A program made the position numbers and the translations under genes. This document shows, piece by piece, positions 1-10,689 of a stretch of 64,000 nt of DNA. The stretch's first letter is position 1. The number at the start of each line of letters is the position of its first letter. This stretch comes from Fulvia fulva. Lineage: Eukaryota > Ascomycota > Dothideomycetes > Mycosphaerellales > Mycosphaerellaceae. The stretch spans positions 1,674,001 to 1,738,000 of the forward strand of contig NC_063018.1 in the NCBI RefSeq assembly GCF_020509005.1. The letters run 5' to 3'. The notes beneath the pieces were generated by a model. The model ran no database searches and was not told the DNA's origin. It saw nothing but the letters and a program-made list of their open reading frames with translations.

Positions 1-864
1 GGGGTCAAGCTGTTTACAGCACACGTACAGGACAAGAAGGCCCTCGAAATAAACAAGGAGTGGACACTGAAGATCGGGAGCACAGCGAAAGTCTCCCATC
101 AACAGTACATAGTAATTGCGCATAGGGTCCCACGAACCTTTGATACACAAAGGGATACACTAAACCTCCAGAGGCAAAACCAGGTAACAGCACCAGGACT
201 ACAGATCACAAAGACAGCGTGGGTCAAGAAGAAGATAGAGGAGGGCAAGAGGGCCTCCTCGCTGATCTTATGGGTTGCAACACCAGAGCAAGCGAACAAG
301 GTCTTAGACCAAGGGTTGTACTAGGACTTTGAGAGGCTGGATGTAGAAATCCATCAGAGCAACCACAGAATCCTTCAATGTTTCAACTGTCAACAGTACG
401 GACATATTGCCCCAAAGTGTAGCAAAGCCACACCAGTCTGCTCACACTGTGCTGGTGATCACGCGACCCAAGAGTGCCAAAAACGGAAGGAGGACACAAG
501 ATGCGCAGCATGTGGGAGAAAACACCCGGCATGGTCAAACCAATGCCCAGTTAGACTATCAGCCCAGTGGAGAGCGCGGGAAGCAAGGGTAACAACACCA
601 ACCAGGTTCCTAGTAGGTGAACAGAAACAACCAGAGAGAACCACCCACCCGAATAAGAGACCCCGGCCACAAGAGGAGCCACAAATAGTGCCAGCAATAG
701 GGAGACCAACGTTCTTGTACAAGGCAGCGCAGAGCAATGGACAAATGAGAATCAACCAAATGATAGGGAGCCAACCCCAAAGGGAAGAACAGGAGGAGGG
801 ACGGGAAAACTAACAGCAAGACCAACAGCAAGACCAAACGGACCTAGACACAAACATGTCCTGA
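1..864 (+). pseudogene. LINE-1 ORF1 (gag-like RNA-binding protein), interrupted, 5' partial
   Basis: Read in the frame starting at base 1. The C-terminal third holds a row of CCHC zinc knuckles: C-F-N-C...H...C near 379-420, C-S-H-C...H...C near 439-477 and a C-A-A-C...H...C near 508-552. ORF1 proteins of this class bind the element RNA and form the RNP. Two in-frame stops break it: TAG at 322-324 and TAA at 811-813. After the TAA the frame stays open to a TGA at 862-864 whose last base is the first base of the ORF2 ATG (TGATG), which suggests the TAA is a mutated CAA and the TGA is the real end. The start lies outside the window. Confidence 0.85.
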
Positions 865-3800
865 TGCCTCACACTAACAGACTATCAATCATTCAGTATA
901 ATGTGAACAGAAGCAAAGACAAGGTCCAAAGGAGCTTTCTACAAGCCTTAGACCCGGAGGAACACCACATTATAGCAATACAGGAACCATGGATCAACCC
1001 ACACTCTAGGATTCCATCAACTGTGCGAGACCCGAGATACCACGTAGTAATAAACAGAACCGAGGGAGTCCCACGAACTTGTATCTATGTCAGTAAGAAG
1101 GTACTAGCAGAGGACTGGCAGGCCTGGCCGAGTACCGACAGGGATATCACCACAGTGCAGCTCAAAACAACTCAAGGCCAAGTCCTGATCCATAGCGTAT
1201 ACAACCCACCTCCAGAGTCCAGAAGCAGCACACAACTACACACGCTAGGAAGGCTCCCGGAAGCAATGAACCAACAAAACCACAACATCGTGATAGGAGA
1301 TTTCAACCTCCACCACCTAAAGTGGGGATCGGACTTCACCCCAGCACACCACTTCTTAGCAGGGAGGCTCATTGGTCAGATGGAAACAGCCCAAATGGAC
1401 TTGATCACGCCAAAGGGAACAGAAACTTGGGCTAGAAACAACAGTTCTAGCACGCTAGACCTATGCTTCATGTCCCACGCCTTAACACGACGGGTAGAAA
1501 GCTGCACAGTCAATGACCAACTAGAGTCCTCATCAGACCACTATCCAATCCAAACCGACATCCAACTCACAGTTGAGGAGGAGAGGGAACCTGAGAGGAG
1601 GCTCTGCTGGAAGCAGGCCGAGTAGACACTAGTACAGCAGCGGCTAGAAGGCGAACTAGAACAGGTGAACATTGACAACATACACACAACGGAGGGGATT
1701 GACCAAGCAGTGGAGCAGCTGATAGAAGCTATACAAAGGGCAGCCCAGGCCCATATACCTGAGAAGAGATGGTCGCTATACTAGAAGCCATACTGGACAC
1801 CAGAGTGCACAGCCAAAGTCAAGGAGGCAAGGAGAGCAAGAAGGAGATGGGAGCAACGACGCACCCAAGCAAACTGGGAAGCCTATAACAACGCGTGCAA
1901 AGCAAAGAAGGCGCAGATTAGAAGAGACAAGACGCAGGAGTAGAGGTCAACTGTAGGGATGATCACAGAACACCCGGAACAAATCTGGAGACTAGCAGAA
2001 TGGGCCAGGAAACTAGACGAGGAACGAAACTCCCCGCCCCAGTTTCCCTCAATACAGGACCAAGACGGGGAAACGCAAACCACTCCGATAGGGAAAGCGA
2101 AAGCATTCGCAGACCACTTCTTCGGGACTCAGGTAGAGGCAGACCTAAGCAACATCCCAGGAACACACATTCCTCCGCCAAGGGAGGCTAACTGGCAAGT
2201 GTCTGCTATAGAGATCGGAAACATTATCAAGAAACTGAAGGGCAACAAAGCCCCAGGCCCAGACAAGATCCCTAACTGTTACCTAAAAGCTAGCAGCAGC
2301 CTTATCACTCCAGTGCTTGCGCCAATCTTTACCCAGTGCATGAAGCAGGGGTATTGCCCAAAGGCCTTTAGGCAATCACTGACTTGCGTCCTAAGGAAAC
2401 CCCAAAAGGAAGACTATACCAAGTTGAAGTCATACAGACCAATTGAGTTGCTGAACATACTAGGGAAGCTCCTAGAGAAGGTCGTGGCTATAAGGCTCAC
2501 CGGAATAGTAGAAGAACACAACCTCCTCCCGGCAACGCAAATGGGGGGGAGACAAAAGAGATCTACCCTCACAGCAGTCGAACTGATCACAGAGCAAATC
2601 AGACACATCTGGCACTATAGCAACAACAAGGTAGCCTCACTGCTTTCACTAGACATATCAGGGGCTTTCGACAATGTGTCCCACGCAAGGCTCCTACACA
2701 TCCTCAGAATGAAAAGTATCCCAGCCTAGATAGTACACTTTGTGTAGTCATTCCTTAAGGACAGAACAACCCAGATCCTCCTAGGGTCCTTCAAAGCCCC
2801 GCAGACCCCAATTGCGAACACGGGCATCCCACAGGGCTCTATACTCTCCCCAATTCTGTTCCTCCTCTTTATGGCCGACCTGACCCCACTCCTAGAAACA
2901 GCAAACACCTCAGCATCGGGGTTCGTAGATGACACAAATATCCTAGCGTGGTCGGGGTCCACAGAGGAAAACTGCGCACTCCTAGAGGAGAGACATAGAC
3001 AATGCGAAAAGTGGGCAAGAGAGCATGGGGCAAAATTCGCACCGGACAAGTACCAACTTATCCATTTTAGTAAGGCAAAGACAAAACACAACTTGGCAGC
3101 ACCAGTAAAAATCCAGGGGTTCGAGACCCATCCTACAAGGGAACTCAGAGTCCTTGGGATATGGCTAGACCCGAAACTCAGCTGGGGACCACAAGTGAAG
3201 AAGGCGCAAGCGAGAGCGGACACCAACAGACAATCAATCGAGAGACTCACTGCGTCAACCTGGGGGGCGACCTTCACAAAGGCCCAGACCATGTACAAGG
3301 CCATTGTCAAGCCCGCAATGCTATATAGAGCAGCAATTTGGGCAGCGGAAAAACACATCCCGAAGAGAATTGAGGACCCCCTCAACAGAGCGCAGGCAGC
3401 CTGCCTAAAGAGAGTACTAGGGGCATACAAGTCAACCCCTCACAGGACAATGGAAATGGAATCAGGTACAGCCCCTATCAGGGAGTACCTCCAGGGCATG
3501 AGGTGTCAATACGCAGAGAAGACATCAGCATACCCAGCCCAGGGAACCATCCAAGCAGCTACTCAAAGGATAAGAACCCAGTGGGAGAGGAGGAGAAGAC
3601 CCAACCGGCCACACATGATCCCACAGAAGGAAGCAGACCTAAAAACATCACAGGAAATCCTAGCAGCCCTTGAACAGAGAGAAGCTCTGAGGGAGCAAGC
3701 TAACACAGGGGACAAAGGGAAAAAGAAGCAAAGCCAAGCAGAAAGGATCGTAGGTCACCTATGGGAAACGCGTTAGAACCAAAAACCGGTGAGGCCAGGA

Positions 3801-4265
3801 GCCCCACCAGCGGCCAGGACCTTCGGGAGGTATAACTACCTTATCTATAAAGACCTGAAGAGGGCGGAAGCAAGCATAGCTATCTAGATTCGCTCTGAGC
3901 ACATTGGGCTGAGAGCATACTTGCACCAAAGAAGAGTCCCAGGATACGATTCCAAACGTTGCCCCTGTGGCTACCTATCCCAAAACCCGGAGCACATGGT
4001 GCTGAACTGTACTAAGTGGGTAAAAGGGAGAAGCCAGTGGAGGGCGAAGGCAAGAGACAGGCAATACCAGGCCATCATCCAGGACAGACAAGATATAAGG
4101 AGAGTGACAAGATGGATCCTTAACGAGGACTACCTAGAGCAATTCTCCCTAGCAGTAGAAACGGAAAGGTGGATAGAGAGGAGGGAGAGAGAGAGAAGAG
4201 CCGGGGAAACAGAAGGGAGAAAGGGAATCGAGAGGAGGACATCACTAGGGTTACGGGCAAGGTAG
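864..4265 (+). pseudogene. LINE-1 ORF2: endonuclease and reverse transcriptase, seven in-frame TAG
   Basis: One frame from the ATG at 864 to TAG at 4263-4265, about 1,133 codons. It starts with an APE/exonuclease-endonuclease-phosphatase domain: QYNVN near residue 11, AIQEPW near 40, GDFNLHH near 145, SSDHYPI near 225. The reverse transcriptase follows: KAPGPDKIPN, SLDISGAFD, GIPQGS (about 2820) and the catalytic FVDD at about 2920-2935. A C-terminal zinc finger C-P-C-G...H...C lies at 3961-4010. No RNase H domain is visible between RT and finger. In-frame stops, all TAG, are at 1623, 1782, 1941, 2727, 2745, 3774 and 3885; where LINE-2 can be aligned, TAG replaces Trp or a likely Gln, as CpA-to-TpA change predicts. 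The coding frame itself is otherwise intact, so decay is recent. Confidence 0.9.
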
Positions 4266-4479
4266 TCATAGGGTAACAACCATGACACTAGCGTACCCTG
4301 AAGGAAGGAGAACGAAAGGACAAGACAGGAAAGAACGAGGAGGGCAAAGACGAGGAGGTTTTCATCCGTTAATCGGGTTTCCTACCTACACAAATAGACC
4401 TAAATAGCGAGAGACCTGCATAGGCCATAGGGCACTAAAACAGGCGAATGAATAATCTATCTATCTATCTATCTATATA
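4266..4479 (+). repeat. LINE-1 3' UTR and (ATCT)n tail
   Basis: Non-coding 3' end of LINE-1. A motif at 4356-4383 (GGTTTTCATCC then ATCGGGTTTCC) recurs in the 3' UTRs of LINE-2 and LINE-3, and the stretch from CCTGCATAGGCC near 4416 to GGCGAATGA near 4450 is close to the LINE-2 3' end. It finishes in about five ATCT units at 4455-4476. LINE-2 ends the same way, so the tail is part of the element rather than a chance microsatellite. Confidence 0.75.
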
Positions 4480-5282
4480 CTTAATAGCTCTCTCTTACGG
4501 CTAATCAAAACTAGCTTTACTATAGAGAAAGAGCGTAGGGAAAGCTATAAGTATAATATACTCTAATAAGTCCTACTCGCTATTAGATACCTTATCGACT
4601 ATAGGTATAGAAAGTATTAGATATTAGCTAGGCTACTAAGGAGGTAGTTACTTCCCGTCGTCGGGTATAAAGTTAGGTATCTCGAAGTTAGATCTATATT
4701 CGTCTTTAGAGCCGTTCTTACTATCGCTTTCCTACTAAGCGGCGGTAATAGGTCGACGACTTAGACCTATATTAGGCTCGTTATTACGGATATAAATACT
4801 GTATACCTTAGTATTACGCTTCTTATAGCGACGATTAAGGCGATACTTTAGCTCGTCTATAGCGCGACGATTAAGGTATAGGTTCGGTATACCTACGCGG
4901 TCGTAGAGGTCGTTATTACTATTAGCCTAATTAGTAGTAGGATAATCTAGCTAAGTATCGCCTAGTTATATACGTAGCTCCGGCTACTCTAGGAAGTTAT
5001 ATATATCTTTAGTAATCTTATTAGATATATCCTCGCTAAAATCTAGATTATCTTTATTACTAGGTAGTTAAGAAAGTACTTCCGCGTCGATAATAACGTC
5101 TATAAATAGTAGGTTATTCTATATAAAGAAGTCTAGCTAGGCCTTAACTCTACTATAACGTCCTATTATTTCCTTAGTAAATTACTTCTATATACGCGGG
5201 TCGTCTTCGCGTTACTCGCTACCCTACTTACTAGAAGGCTTTATTATAACGATGTCGGCGTTCTTCGGTAGTAGAGGTAGCT
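4480..5282 (-). pseudogene. Helitron helicase-like region, RIPed (downstream half)
   Basis: Continues the frame of the 7721-8586 piece across the LINE-2 insertion. It begins with Y-Q-L-P-L-L-P-K-N-A-D-I-V, then a D-D-P-R-I-Q-K-Q-F segment and L-S-Q-L-P. It ends with A-F-P-T-L-F followed by a basic Q-E-R-A-I-K-Y stretch, like the AFPTLFP...PR motif that precedes the Rep region in Helitron proteins. The frame then stops at the LINE-1 3' tail. All interruptions are TAG-type. DNA is strongly depleted in CA and TG. Confidence 0.6.
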
Positions 5283-5293
5283 AGTAATAGATA
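5283..5293. repeat. Target-site duplication of truncated LINE-2 (left copy)
   Basis: AGTAATAGATA occurs here and again at 7710-7720, exactly flanking the LINE-2 fragment. An 11-bp duplication is a usual length for APE-type LINE insertion. Confidence 0.8.
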
Positions 5294-7709
5294 GATAGAT
5301 TTGTTATTCCCCTATTCTAGGACCCTATTTGGCCTATATAGGTATATATCTATTATTATATATAAAGGGAAACCCGAATAGGTGAAAACCCTTCCCGCCC
5401 CCGACTTCTCCTTATCTAGATTAGCTTTCCCTCTAAACGTACGTAGTCTATATTACTACCCCGTTAGCCCTGGCTCCTAGCCGGTCTCGTCGCGCTACGC
5501 CGTATCCTCTCTTCCTATACTACTCCTACTAGGCGGTACTGTTCTAGCTAGCCCTTCTCTAGTATCTAGTTCGTAATACGCCGTAGGTCCTTAGCGTTGT
5601 TAAGAAGTGCCCTAATCGTCCGGTTCCTCGCCTTTGATATCTACTCCCCCCTTCCTAGCGACCACCTCGGACAGACGAGGAGTACGTACCGTACGTTCTA
5701 GGAGCGATAGCCGTAGGGGTAGCTAGTATTTGTGTATCCTAGAACCTTCCTCTATAATAGGTACCCCTAGAGGCCGATGTGTTCGCTTCGTAGTTGGGTT
5801 GCTATACTACTCTATGCCCTCGTAAGGCGGTAGTAGATAAGCTTCGGGGGGTACTTGACCGCGGATTTTGTAGCGAACTATTCCTTAGGTTATCCCGCTA
5901 GCTAAGGGCGTCTACTATACCCTACACCCTAGTTATTCTACCTCTCTTTCTATAGTTACTCTATAAACGATTTCTTACCTTCCTATCGTACTACTAGCTA
6001 TTCGTCCCTTACCCGGTAGTTCGGCTCGTTTCCGGGTCGAATGCCCTTATACGCTAGTACTAATTCGCGGGCCCTTACGACTATACTAGCGATGACCTTC
6101 TATACTAGGTACTATACCGACTTGCCTAAGTAGGAGGTCCGTAGTCCCTAGATATATAGGTCGATCGGCGGTATAGTAGTCTCGTACTTAAGTATCCTTA
6201 TTAGTATCGACTTATATACCCCGGTAACCTTCCTTAGGTATTAGTTTTAGATCTTCGCTAACGGCGTAACGAGTCCCTTTAATAGGTAGGTCCTCTCGCC
6301 TAAGAACTATACTTAGCTACTATAGGTAAGGACTAGCCGTATAATAGCCGTATATAGATGTCGTAACTACCAAAAGTCCGCCCCCTATATAGACGTAGTG
6401 AGCCTCTAGTATAATACTATATTCTGTTTAGCTTTCCGTAATGTTGCCTATACGTACTTCCTCTACCGTAGCGCCGGGTCTACCTATAGTCCGAGGATCC
6501 TAAGCTACTTTACCGGGTTAGTCGTATACCCCTATATCTAGATAGAAGCTTATATATTATAGAACCGTAGCCGGCGCGTAAAGTGTATTAGATTGTACTT
6601 TTCTAGGGCAAACCGAGCCCCGTACCTCCTAGCCTAGTCCTTATAGATCTTATACTTCTCTTCTAGTAGCCTATAGTTCTCCTCGGTCGAGGAAGACTAC
6701 GCTAGGATGTTCGTGTCGTCTACGAAGCTACTCGTAGCGGTGTTCTAGGATTCTAGGGCTAGGAGTAGCGTCGCTATAAAGAAGAGGAATAGAATAGGTA
6801 CTAGCGTTAAGCCTTACGGGATTCTAGTATAGACTACTTAAAATAGGCTTTTATACTAACCGACTAGGATCGACGTACTACGGCTTTAGAGGTAGGACCG
6901 TACGAAGTTAATAAGCTACTTAGGGAGTCCTTTCGACCTTAGGATATAGAGTAGCCGCGGGTATAACACGTAGTCGATAGCTCCCGATATGTCTAGACTA
7001 AGTAACGATACCACCTTGTCCCTATTCTTATACTAGATAGCCTTTACCTAAGAGGTAATAAGTTCTATCGCGGATAGCGTCGATCGCTATAGGCGCGTAC
7101 CTATCTAGGTGTCCGGGAGTAGGGAGTACTCCTCTACCGCCTCGGAGAGTCTCGTTATAACTAGCTTCTTAAGCGCCTTCCTAAGAGTATTAAGGAGCGT
7201 AATTAGGCGGTACGACTTCACCTACGTATAGTCTTCCTTTTACGGCTTACGTAGGACTACTATCGTCGATTGTTTAAATGCTATTAGGTAGTATCCGGTC
7301 TATAGGTAGGCGTTAAAGATCGCTATAACTACTAGGGCTAGTTAATCTCTACACTTCTTTAGTAGCTCGTTTAGGATCTTATCCGGCCCCGGGGCTTTCT
7401 TTACTAGTAACTTCCTAAGTATAGCGGTAACATCTCCCTCGGACATATCCTATTAGACCGCGATACTAGGGGTTAGGGGAGTAGAGCTGTTTATATCGCT
7501 TAGATTAGCCTCGACTAGGGGCGGGAAGAACTTGCTAGCTAGTAGACGCGCCTTTGCCTTGGGGTCGCTAACCGGGCTACTAGGCGATTATAGCGCTAGG
7601 ATAGAGAAGGAGGGGCCCTATATAGGGTCCTGTGGGGCCCATTTTACTAGCTTCTATTTCCTCGCTAGCTTGCCGGCGATTTCTTCTACTATAGCTCTCT
7701 AGGGTAGCG
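5294..7709 (-). mobile_element. LINE-2 copy, 5'-truncated and heavily RIPed
   Basis: Base for base this follows 55683-58100 of the cleaner LINE-2, with almost every TG or CA replaced by TA. On the minus strand it holds the 3' half: reverse transcriptase, connection region, C-terminal zinc finger, 3' UTR and a short TAGA tail at the left edge. It breaks off near 7703, in the region between endonuclease and reverse transcriptase, as expected from incomplete target-primed reverse transcription. The full 11-bp target duplication shows that the truncation is original and not a later deletion. The reading frame is full of TAG codons and cannot be translated. Confidence 0.9.
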
Positions 7710-7720
7710 AGTAATAGATA
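7710..7720. repeat. Target-site duplication of truncated LINE-2 (right copy)
   Basis: Second copy of AGTAATAGATA (see 5283-5293). Removing one copy and the LINE joins the Helitron frame. Confidence 0.8.
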
Positions 7721-8586
7721 CGAGTAGTCTACTTCGGAAAATTAGCGATATAGTCGGTATATTAATACTACTTACTTCGTACTATATATATAGATATAAC
7801 GATATTAATACGGGTAGTAATGATCTCGTCTAGCTACGATATAGGTAGTAGATCAGGAACTAGGCTAGGGTCTATATTATTATTATCTAAGAATATTACT
7901 AGACAGCCTATAGAACAGTTATTATCCTTATTATAATAACGAGTATAGATATCTTACTTGTTAACTATATCTAGGCGGCTAATACGCTTCTTGCTATAGT
8001 ATAAAGTATACTACTAGTTATTAGCGGAGATATTAGTAGCGAACTCCTAGCGTAGCGCTTTATTCTTATTGTTAAGAGCCGGTATTTTACGAAGAAGGTC
8101 CTAGAAGTCAAGGTTATCCTTATCTAGTAGAGGAGGATCCTAGTCATTTAAAAGACGACTTAACTATACTTACTTATTACGAGTAGTCTTAGAGTCTTTC
8201 TTAGAGATCGGACGATTTAGTAGGTAGACGGGCCTATACTAAGGACCCGGCTACTTACTATAGATAAGGCATAATTCTAGTATCTCGTTACTATTATTAT
8301 CAAGAAATACGGAGCGTAGTCCCTTATACTTATTTCGAATATACTACTTAAGTTCGTTAGCTAGCTATAGTCTAGTCTCGCTATCGTAATAATAAGTATA
8401 GTAATCGTTATTACTAGAGTCCTATCGATCTAGGTACTTACGTAGTATACTATATTTAGTATAACGAAAGTAGAGACGCAGCTTTAGTATAAGAGGGCGT
8501 AAGCCTATAGCTATACGAATACTCTAAGCTAGTATTAATAACGTAGCGGTAGGCTTATTATCGAATGAGAAGTTATTAGTAACGTA
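7721..8586 (-). pseudogene. Helitron helicase-like N-terminal region, RIPed (upstream half)
   Basis: Reading TAG as former Gln/Trp, the minus frame is open for about 285 codons and continues into 10457-10428 on its 5' side. Near its end it contains N-N-I-D-P...V-P-D-L followed by S-Q-L-D-E-I-I, comparable to the NNMDP-P-VP...EEMLIARV block of Helitron helicase-like N-termini, and then an R-I-N...I-Y-I-V-R segment. It is interrupted on the left by the LINE-2 insertion (target copy 7710-7720). Family assignment rests on motif order recalled from Helitrons, not on a search. Confidence 0.6.
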
Positions 8587-8642
8587 CTTTACTACCGAGC
8601 GGGCTATACTACCGAGCGGGCTACTTTTGCTAAGAACTATAC
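8587..8642 (+). repeat. Left terminal inverted repeat of Fot1-like element, with internal duplication
   Basis: Matches the reverse complement of 10387-10425. It contains ACTACCGAGCGGGCTAT twice in tandem (8591-8607 and 8608 onward); the right terminus has a single copy. Confidence 0.85.
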
Positions 8643-8739
8643 TACTTCTATAGATATAGCTATATAACTACTATTATAGCGTATATTGTCTTTAAACGAG
8701 GCCAAACTGACTATAGCTGTCTAGGCCACGAAACGCGAT

Positions 8740-10359
8740 ACAATAATCACGAATCGACTTGCTATAAAGGTATACGACACGTCTCGAACTATACTAGGGT
8801 ATCGATTGAATAGACAACCTCCTCGGGATGACTACGAGCCTAATTCGAAGAAGCTTATAGAGCTAGAAGGGAGGGTGATACTTGAGTATATACTCGAGCT
8901 AGATCTTAGAGGTTTCCCGCTATTAAAGGCTAGTATACGAGTAATAGCCGATTTATTACTACAAGAGAAGGGTCTTAAGCCCGCTAGTCTTAATTAGACA
9001 GACAGGTTCCTTAGGCGGTATCGTGAGCTAAATGTTTGTATAATACGTAAATACGATCGTTAGCGAGCCCTAATAGAAGATCTAGACGTTATCGAGAAGT
9101 AGTTCTTACTTATACGTAATAGAAAGGAGAAGTATAGTATCCTTGACTAGGACACCTATAACTTCGACGAGATAGGGTTTATAATAGGTATTATTACGTC
9201 TTAGAGCGTCGTTACGGGTTCAGAAAGGCGTAGTAGAAAGAGGAAGGTCGTTCAATAGGGTAATAGAGAATAGGTAATAGTGATTAAGACTATATATATA
9301 GACGGAATAGCACTCCTACCCTATATTATCCTTATAGGCAAATAGTATATTAGTACCTAGTACTAAGACGGTAACTTAGGTCTAGACTAGACAATCGGGC
9401 TAATAGAGAACGGCTAGACTAATAATAAGTTCGGTATACGGTAGCTAGAGCATTTCTAGAAGTATACTATAGCTCGTACGACTAGGGTATAGAGACTACT
9501 TAGTATCGATAGCTACGAGAGCTATAACTCGAAGGCATTCTAGAATCTATATAAGGAATACAAGATCTTGGCCTTATATATACTATCGTACGCCTCGTAC
9601 TTACTCTAGCTATTAGATATAGGTTGCTATTCGCCTTTAAAGAAGGTATACGGTACTTAGCTCTCGGGCTTAGTACGCTAGCGCATTACTTATATCGATA
9701 AAGTAGAGTTCCTACGCGCCTTCCGGGTAGCCTATAACGCTATATTTAGACAGAAGAACATCCTATTAAGCTTTAGAGGCGCTGGCTTAGTTTAATTTAA
9801 TCTATAGGTAGTAATAGACAAGCTTAATGTCAAGCTACGTACGCTAACCCCTCTAGCTCCGGACTCTACCCCTTAGGAGTCGAAGACACTACGAACTATA
9901 AAAGAATTCGACTCATAATCGATACTAGTAACGAACAAAATACGTGCCCGGGTAGGTTTATCGCCAAACTCGTTATAGGAAGGGGTACATTAGCTTGTGA
10001 AAGGGAGTAGAGAGATAGCGCATTAGATAGCTCTTATACGAAGCGAGATTAGTAAGCTACGTAAGTCTAACGAGGCCCTTATATAGCGGAAAGCACGAAA
10101 GCGTAAGTATATTCAGTCTAGAGGGTCTCTAACCTTCGATAAGGCGTCGTAATTAATACCTCTAGAGGATACTAGGAGGTAGGAAGTGAGTAGGGAGTCG
10201 CTAGATAGTGTTTGGCTAGTACTAAGGCTACGACGCTATAAGCGATATAGCGAGTCGGGGCATAACGTACGTACCTATCAAGTAGACTCGCTAGATAGCG
10301 AAGAATCTGAAGAGGAATTGTCCTCCTAGTAACGATTCTGTAGGATGTCGTCGTGTTAA
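8740..10359 (+). pseudogene. Fot1/pogo-like DDE_1 transposase, RIPed
   Basis: A single frame in register with the ATG at 8806, and readable somewhat upstream (I-K-V-Y-D-T-S-R-T-I-L-G-Y-R-L, the psq-type helix-turn-helix), to TAA at 10357-10359. The frame is interrupted only by TAG, more than twenty times. A CENP-B/Tc5-type DNA-binding segment follows the ATG, then the catalytic core with N-F-D-E-I-G-F near 9160, the second Asp in L-L-S-I-D-S near 9500 and the third in L-D-I-G-C near 9615. All three acidic residues of the DDD triad remain readable. The enzyme would cut and paste the element at TA sites. No translation product is possible now. Confidence 0.85.
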
Positions 10360-10386
10360 GATACCGTCGCAATCAAAGTGGAAGTG

Positions 10387-10425
10387 GTATAGTTCTTAGT
10401 AAAAGTGGCCCGCTCGGTAGTGAAG
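10387..10425 (-). repeat. Right terminal inverted repeat of Fot1-like element
   Basis: About 39 bp, reverse complement of the left end (CTTCACTACCGAGCGGGC in that orientation), bordered by TA at 10426-10427. Confidence 0.85.
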
Positions 10426-10457
10426 TACGTCATACGAAGTCTATATAACGATATAAC

Positions 10458-10679
10458 TGTTAAACAGGTACGGATTGCGCAGCCGTAGAAGATAGGAATT
10501 ACAGATTATGTGAATAAAGAAGGACCCAATAGGATAGCGTGTATCTATGTACAGTGTCGCCAGTTGATAGTGTAGGTGTTTCAGGAGGGACAGCTACACT
10601 CAGGACTTGACTAGCAAGCCCTGATTACTAACCCCCCTAAGCACCTAATGTTGACCCTATGACCTGCATATTCTCAACA
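10458..10679 (-). repeat. Copia-A left (3') LTR
   Basis: 222 bp, starting TGTTAAACAGGTACG and ending TTCTCAACA on the plus strand, i.e. canonical TG...CA ends. It is little mutated. An adjoining purine-rich stretch at 10680-10689 (GAGTGGGAG on the minus strand) is the likely polypurine tract. Confidence 0.85.
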
Positions 10680-10689
10680 CTCCCACTCA

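Larger units (their letters stand above)
1..4479 (+). mobile_element. LINE-1: non-LTR retrotransposon, 5' end outside window
   Basis: A two-ORF LINE with a zinc-knuckle ORF1, an APE endonuclease plus reverse transcriptase ORF2, a 3' UTR and a short (ATCT)n tail. CpA and TpG are still frequent, so it is only lightly mutated, unlike the DNA that follows. Both reading frames stay open if TAG/TAA codons are ignored. It probably sits inside the Helitron gene that resumes at 4480; the other side of that insertion and its target duplication lie before base 1. It is related to, but clearly distinct in protein sequence from, the LINE-2 copies further right. Confidence 0.9.
8587..10425 (+). mobile_element. 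Fot1/pogo-type DDE transposon, RIPed
   Basis: A 1,839-bp unit with terminal inverted repeats and TA on both sides (8585-8586 and 10426-10427), inside the Helitron frame. Size, TA target and the transposase are typical of Fot1-like Tc1/mariner elements. The left repeat has an internal 17-bp duplication that the right one lacks. Nearly all CpA/TpG are lost, so it is inactive. Confidence 0.88.
4480..10457 (-). mobile_element. Helitron fragment (RIPed), split by LINE-2 and Fot1-like insertions
   Basis: Three pieces, 10457-10428, 8586-7721 and 5282-4480, read as one minus-strand frame once the two insertions and their target duplications are taken out. The frame has only TAG-type stops. It matches the N-terminal part of Helitron Rep/helicase proteins. 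The Rep catalytic and helicase parts would follow to the left, where LINE-1 cuts the gene, so they should lie beyond base 1. Nearly all CpA/TpG are gone. The right side ends at the Copia-A LTR. Confidence 0.65.

Noticed and set aside
4455..4476. ATCT microsatellite as an independent repeat
   Set aside because: It sits exactly at the LINE-1 3' end and LINE-2 ends in the same unit, so it is the element tail.
8806..8997. Stand-alone 63-codon protein
   Set aside because: It is the first open piece of the RIPed Fot1-like transposase; the frame continues after TAG.
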